Of a DNA stretch of 64,000 nt, positions 61,418 to 64,000 are shown in pieces (the first letter of the stretch is position 1; each line of letters starts with the position of its first letter). The DNA is taken from positions 186,001 to 250,000 of the forward strand of contig NZ_LIQH01000038.1 of assembly GCF_001418085.1 (NCBI RefSeq), read 5' to 3'. The notes under the pieces were generated by a model. It saw only the letters and a list, made by a program, of their open reading frames with translations. It was not told where the DNA came from and did no database searches. Both the position numbers and the translations under genes were made by a program. The stretch comes from Lacinutrix algicola. Its GTDB lineage: Bacteria; Bacteroidota; Bacteroidia; Flavobacteriales; Flavobacteriaceae.

Positions 61418-63342
61418 TTAAAATATTTTAAGATAAGCATTTCAAAAACTAAAAGTATTAATGCTAAAATAACAAACCATTTCCATAGCTCGTTTGTTTT
61501 ATTATCACTCTTTATCGTTTTAAAAACTTCTGAAATAGAATTGCTAACCGTTACATTATCTAGGTTTGAGAAGTTTTGATAGATTAAATCACTCTCGTTT
61601 CTATTGTAATTATAGCTCACATTTTCTATAATTTCGGCTTTGTTTTTTACATTGTAAATTCCAGCTTTTTCTGGAGTATCTGTAGTTGTAATTGCTACTT
61701 TATTATTAAAGTATTGTTGTTGTGGTATTACGTTTGCGTTCTCGTTAACCAAAGTTAAAACAGCATCTTGTTGTAAATCTGTAACCACATCGTAAGTGTT
61801 TTCTTTACCAATAGTGTAGTATAGATTAGACAATTTCAAACTGCGTTTAGAGATGTTGTAAAACGTTGGTACAATTAAATTAATATCTTGAAAGCTTGAA
61901 TTTTTTCTGTTTAAAGCAGAAGTAAATACAAACGCATTATTGTTTTCTAATAGAAAAGGTTTTCCATCTTCAAAAGTTAGTATTGCCGATGCGCTTGCTA
62001 TATTTTGAGGATAATAAGAATTTATTTTAGGATATTGAAAATTAGAAATCTGTTTTTCGAAAACACCATCACTATATATGGGATGGGAATAGTTTATGTT
62101 TGTTAATCGTTTTTCTGTTTTAGAAAGTTTAGAAAAAGGAGCAAGGCTATAGTTTAATAATAAGTTGTTATAGTCTAAAACATTAATGTCTTCTGAAGGA
62201 ATAACAACCAAAACGCCACCATTACTTGTAAATGCTTTTAAAGCTGTTGTTAAAGAGCTTGGTATTTGTTTTAACTCGTTTAAAACAATAAGATTTTGAT
62301 TGGTAATATCACTATAATTTAACTGATTGAAAGCAGTTGCTTTATAGTTGAATTCGTCTGGAGTATAAATGCTTTTTAAGAACTCGTCTTTAGTTTCATT
62401 AATGGCTAAAACATTAATTTTCGAGTTGTTATTAATGTTGAAAAATAATGTGTTGTCAAACTGAAGGTTAACATCTTCTATAGTTACTTTTCCATCAATA
62501 CGTTCATTTGTTGGTAAGGTAAAAACAGTAGTTGCTTTATCTGTTATTTTAACTGACGATTTAGTAAGTAAACTTCCATTGTTATATAAAGAAATTGGAA
62601 GGTTTTCTATTGTATTACCATTATTTTTAAGGTTAACCGTTAATTCTATATTACTAGATGTTCTTTTAGAAATGTAAACACTATCGATAGTAACATTGTT
62701 GTTATTAACAGGTTTTAATTGTACTAAATTAAGGTTGGTGTTCTCGTCTCTTTTTGGATTGAAATTGCTGTCTTTTTGCTGAAAATCGCTAATAAATACT
62801 AAGTTTTTAATAGTATTGTCGTTTTTCGAGAAGTACTTCTTACTTTTTAGTAAAGCGGCATCGTAAGGCAATTGATTTGTAGCGTAGTTAAGTTGTAACA
62901 AATCGTTGGTAATTGCTTTTACAGTTGTGTTTCTAAAACTGTTATCGTTTGTAATAAGTGAGATGCTTTCATCTTCTGGAACACTACTAATAATATCGCT
63001 TACAGCACGTTTTAGTAATTCGCCTTTATCTCCTTTTACTTGCATGCTAAAAGAGTTATCTAGGTAGATTACAGTCTCAGATTTAGTATTAAAAGTTTTG
63101 TTTTTTGAAGTAAATGGCTGTGCAAAAGCAATTACAATTGCAGCAAGAATACCCATTCTTATAAATAGAGTTAACCACTTTTTAATTTGAGCACTTTTAC
63201 GTGTTTGTAAAGACACTTTCTTTAAAAAAGCAACGTTAGTAAACGCTTCTGTTTTAAATTTACGTAACTGAAATAAGTGAACAATAATTGGGATTAGCAG
63301 TAGTAATAAGGCGTAAAGAAGTTCTGGATGTTTAAACTGCAT
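61414..63342 (-). CDS. BatA/VWA-domain membrane protein
   Basis: This 642-residue protein begins with the BatA-type N-terminal domain (about 1-80, LLLLLIPIIVHLFQLRKFK and a second membrane segment), then a von Willebrand A domain with a metal-site DNSFSM motif at about residue 94. It ends with a C-terminal transmembrane segment. Bat-type proteins act in the cell envelope, but the exact role is unknown. It is first in an operon with the dihydroorotase-like gene. Confidence 0.8.
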   Translation of the reverse strand: MQFKHPELLYALLLLLIPIIVHLFQLRKFKTEAFTNVAFLKKVSLQTRKSAQIKKWLTLFIRMGILAAIVIAFAQPFTSKNKTFNTKSETVIYLDNSFSMQVKGDKGELLKRAVSDIISSVPEDESISLITNDNSFRNTTVKAITNDLLQLNYATNQLPYDAALLKSKKYFSKNDNTIKNLVFISDFQQKDSNFNPKRDENTNLNLVQLKPVNNNNVTIDSVYISKRTSSNIELTVNLKNNGNTIENLPISLYNNGSLLTKSSVKITDKATTVFTLPTNERIDGKVTIEDVNLQFDNTLFFNINNNSKINVLAINETKDEFLKSIYTPDEFNYKATAFNQLNYSDITNQNLIVLNELKQIPSSLTTALKAFTSNGGVLVVIPSEDINVLDYNNLLLNYSLAPFSKLSKTEKRLTNINYSHPIYSDGVFEKQISNFQYPKINSYYPQNIASASAILTFEDGKPFLLENNNAFVFTSALNRKNSSFQDINLIVPTFYNISKRSLKLSNLYYTIGKENTYDVVTDLQQDAVLTLVNENANVIPQQQYFNNKVAITTTDTPEKAGIYNVKNKAEIIENVSYNYNRNESDLIYQNFSNLDNVTVSNSISEVFKTIKSDNKTNELWKWFVILALILLVFEMLILKYFK

Positions 63343-63393
63343 TGCTAATTTTGATTAAGCAAATATAAAACTAATACTGAAATATGAGACCCT

Positions 63394-64000
63394 TTAGCAA
63401 AAGAAAAAATAATCTCTCATTGATTCTTTTTTTAATTTAGAAAAGTAAGTTCTAATAATTGTTTGTTCTTCTTTATTGGCAACGCTTACAATACTTTGAA
63501 AAGAGGCTAATGTTTCTAAATGTTGAAATGGTTTCATTTCTACATCGTAAATATGTTTGCCTATTTTTTTAGGGTTATCGCAAATCCATTGAAATGGGAT
63601 ATTTAAAGCAATTAATTTTTTAGCAATTGTTTTTCCTTTATTTCCTGCTCCCCAAATTACTAATGGTTTTGATTTATCGAAATCTAATTTTAGAAAATAG
63701 TGCAGTTTAATGTCTATAAAACTATTTTCGGCATAATTAGCATCTGTTCTAGAGGCACGCGTACCATAATCTCTCCATAAATGAAGCACTTTATTACACG
63801 AAATTACTTTATAATTAGCTTCGTAAAACCTAAAGGTTAAATCGTAATCTTCAGGATAACGTTTAGGGTTAAAAGCATCAATACTTAATAAATCTTCTCT
63901 AGTAATCATCCAACATGGAGAAGGGATTACACATTCTTTATAAATTTCAGAATAATTAGTTCCTTTTATGGTTAAACTGTTTAACCACTGTTCGTATTTT
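63394..64000 (-). CDS. Glycosyltransferase family 2 (5' end outside window)
   Basis: This is the C-terminal part of a GT2-type glycosyltransferase, about 202 codons visible. The frame continues past the window edge and includes PSPCWMITREDLLSIDAFNP, then YPEDYDLTFRFYE, typical of acceptor-site motifs. The last about 85 residues form a Rossmann-like segment (VIWGAGNKGKTIAKKL). An ATG at 63909 is internal and not the start. It probably acts in surface polysaccharide synthesis. Confidence 0.8.
   Translation of the reverse strand, partial: KYEQWLNSLTIKGTNYSEIYKECVIPSPCWMITREDLLSIDAFNPKRYPEDYDLTFRFYEANYKVISCNKVLHLWRDYGTRASRTDANYAENSFIDIKLHYFLKLDFDKSKPLVIWGAGNKGKTIAKKLIALNIPFQWICDNPKKIGKHIYDVEMKPFQHLETLASFQSIVSVANKEEQTIIRTYFSKLKKESMRDYFFFC

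Noticed and set aside
1-64000. rRNA operon or insertion sequence transposase
   Set aside because: No rRNA-like conserved stretches and no transposase with DDE or other motifs were found in the window.

Overview
The window is low-GC DNA from a member of the Bacteroidota, almost certainly a marine-type Flavobacteriaceae. The evidence is the gene families present (DUF4290, DUF4249, BfmA/BtgA, RteC, Bacteroidota-type TraE to TraN, an STN-domain TonB-dependent receptor), frequent TTG/GTG starts, and promoter-like TAnnTTTG boxes. No assignment to species is possible.

Positions 1-9590 hold the most unusual structure: an integron-like cassette array. Nine complete cassettes and one partial cassette all read on the minus strand, away from a tyrosine recombinase (9584-10714). 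Each complete cassette ends in a long imperfect-palindrome recombination site (attC-like, seven of about 125 bp and two of about 185 bp). The first 7-10 bases of each cassette are complementary to the bases just before its own terminal site. This is the topology expected of excised circular integron cassettes. The integrase lacks the insertion that defines IntI, carries a roughly 110-residue N-terminal extension and is oriented with the cassettes. An attI-like region follows its stop codon and holds a promoter-like box between two palindromes that share a core. Cassette genes are mostly unknown, and many are secreted, lipoprotein or membrane proteins. The outermost cassette carries an HTH regulator and a C5-cytosine DNA methyltransferase.

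Positions about 10800-38900 are dominated by an integrative conjugative element (ICE) backbone. It has ssb and small accessory genes, an oriT-like non-coding region, BfmA/BtgA and DUF5712 mobilisation proteins, a VirD4-type coupling protein, and a minus-strand tra operon (traE, F, G, I, J, K, M, N and a lipoprotein). An amidase follows, then a defence island with a 2152-residue nuclease-STAND ATPase plus a small partner (AVAST type 3-like) and an AbiV-like gene split by an in-frame stop. An EEP-fold protein, a DnaC-like ATPase, a replication/HTH protein, an excisionase-like protein and RteC complete the backbone. A shared inverted repeat lies upstream of both the tra operon and the excisionase operon. 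A tRNA-Met at 38919-38992 is a plausible edge of the element, but no element integrase lies beside it.

Positions 39100-64000 look like ordinary chromosome. They contain a START-like protein, an aminotransferase, YqgE, HU, fmt, recQ, DUF493, DUF4290, murA (with Cys replaced by Asp at the fosfomycin target), an MBL hydrolase, a TonB receptor operon with two DUF4249 lipoproteins, an operon with a dihydroorotase-like protein that lacks its metal-binding histidines, and the end of a glycosyltransferase gene.
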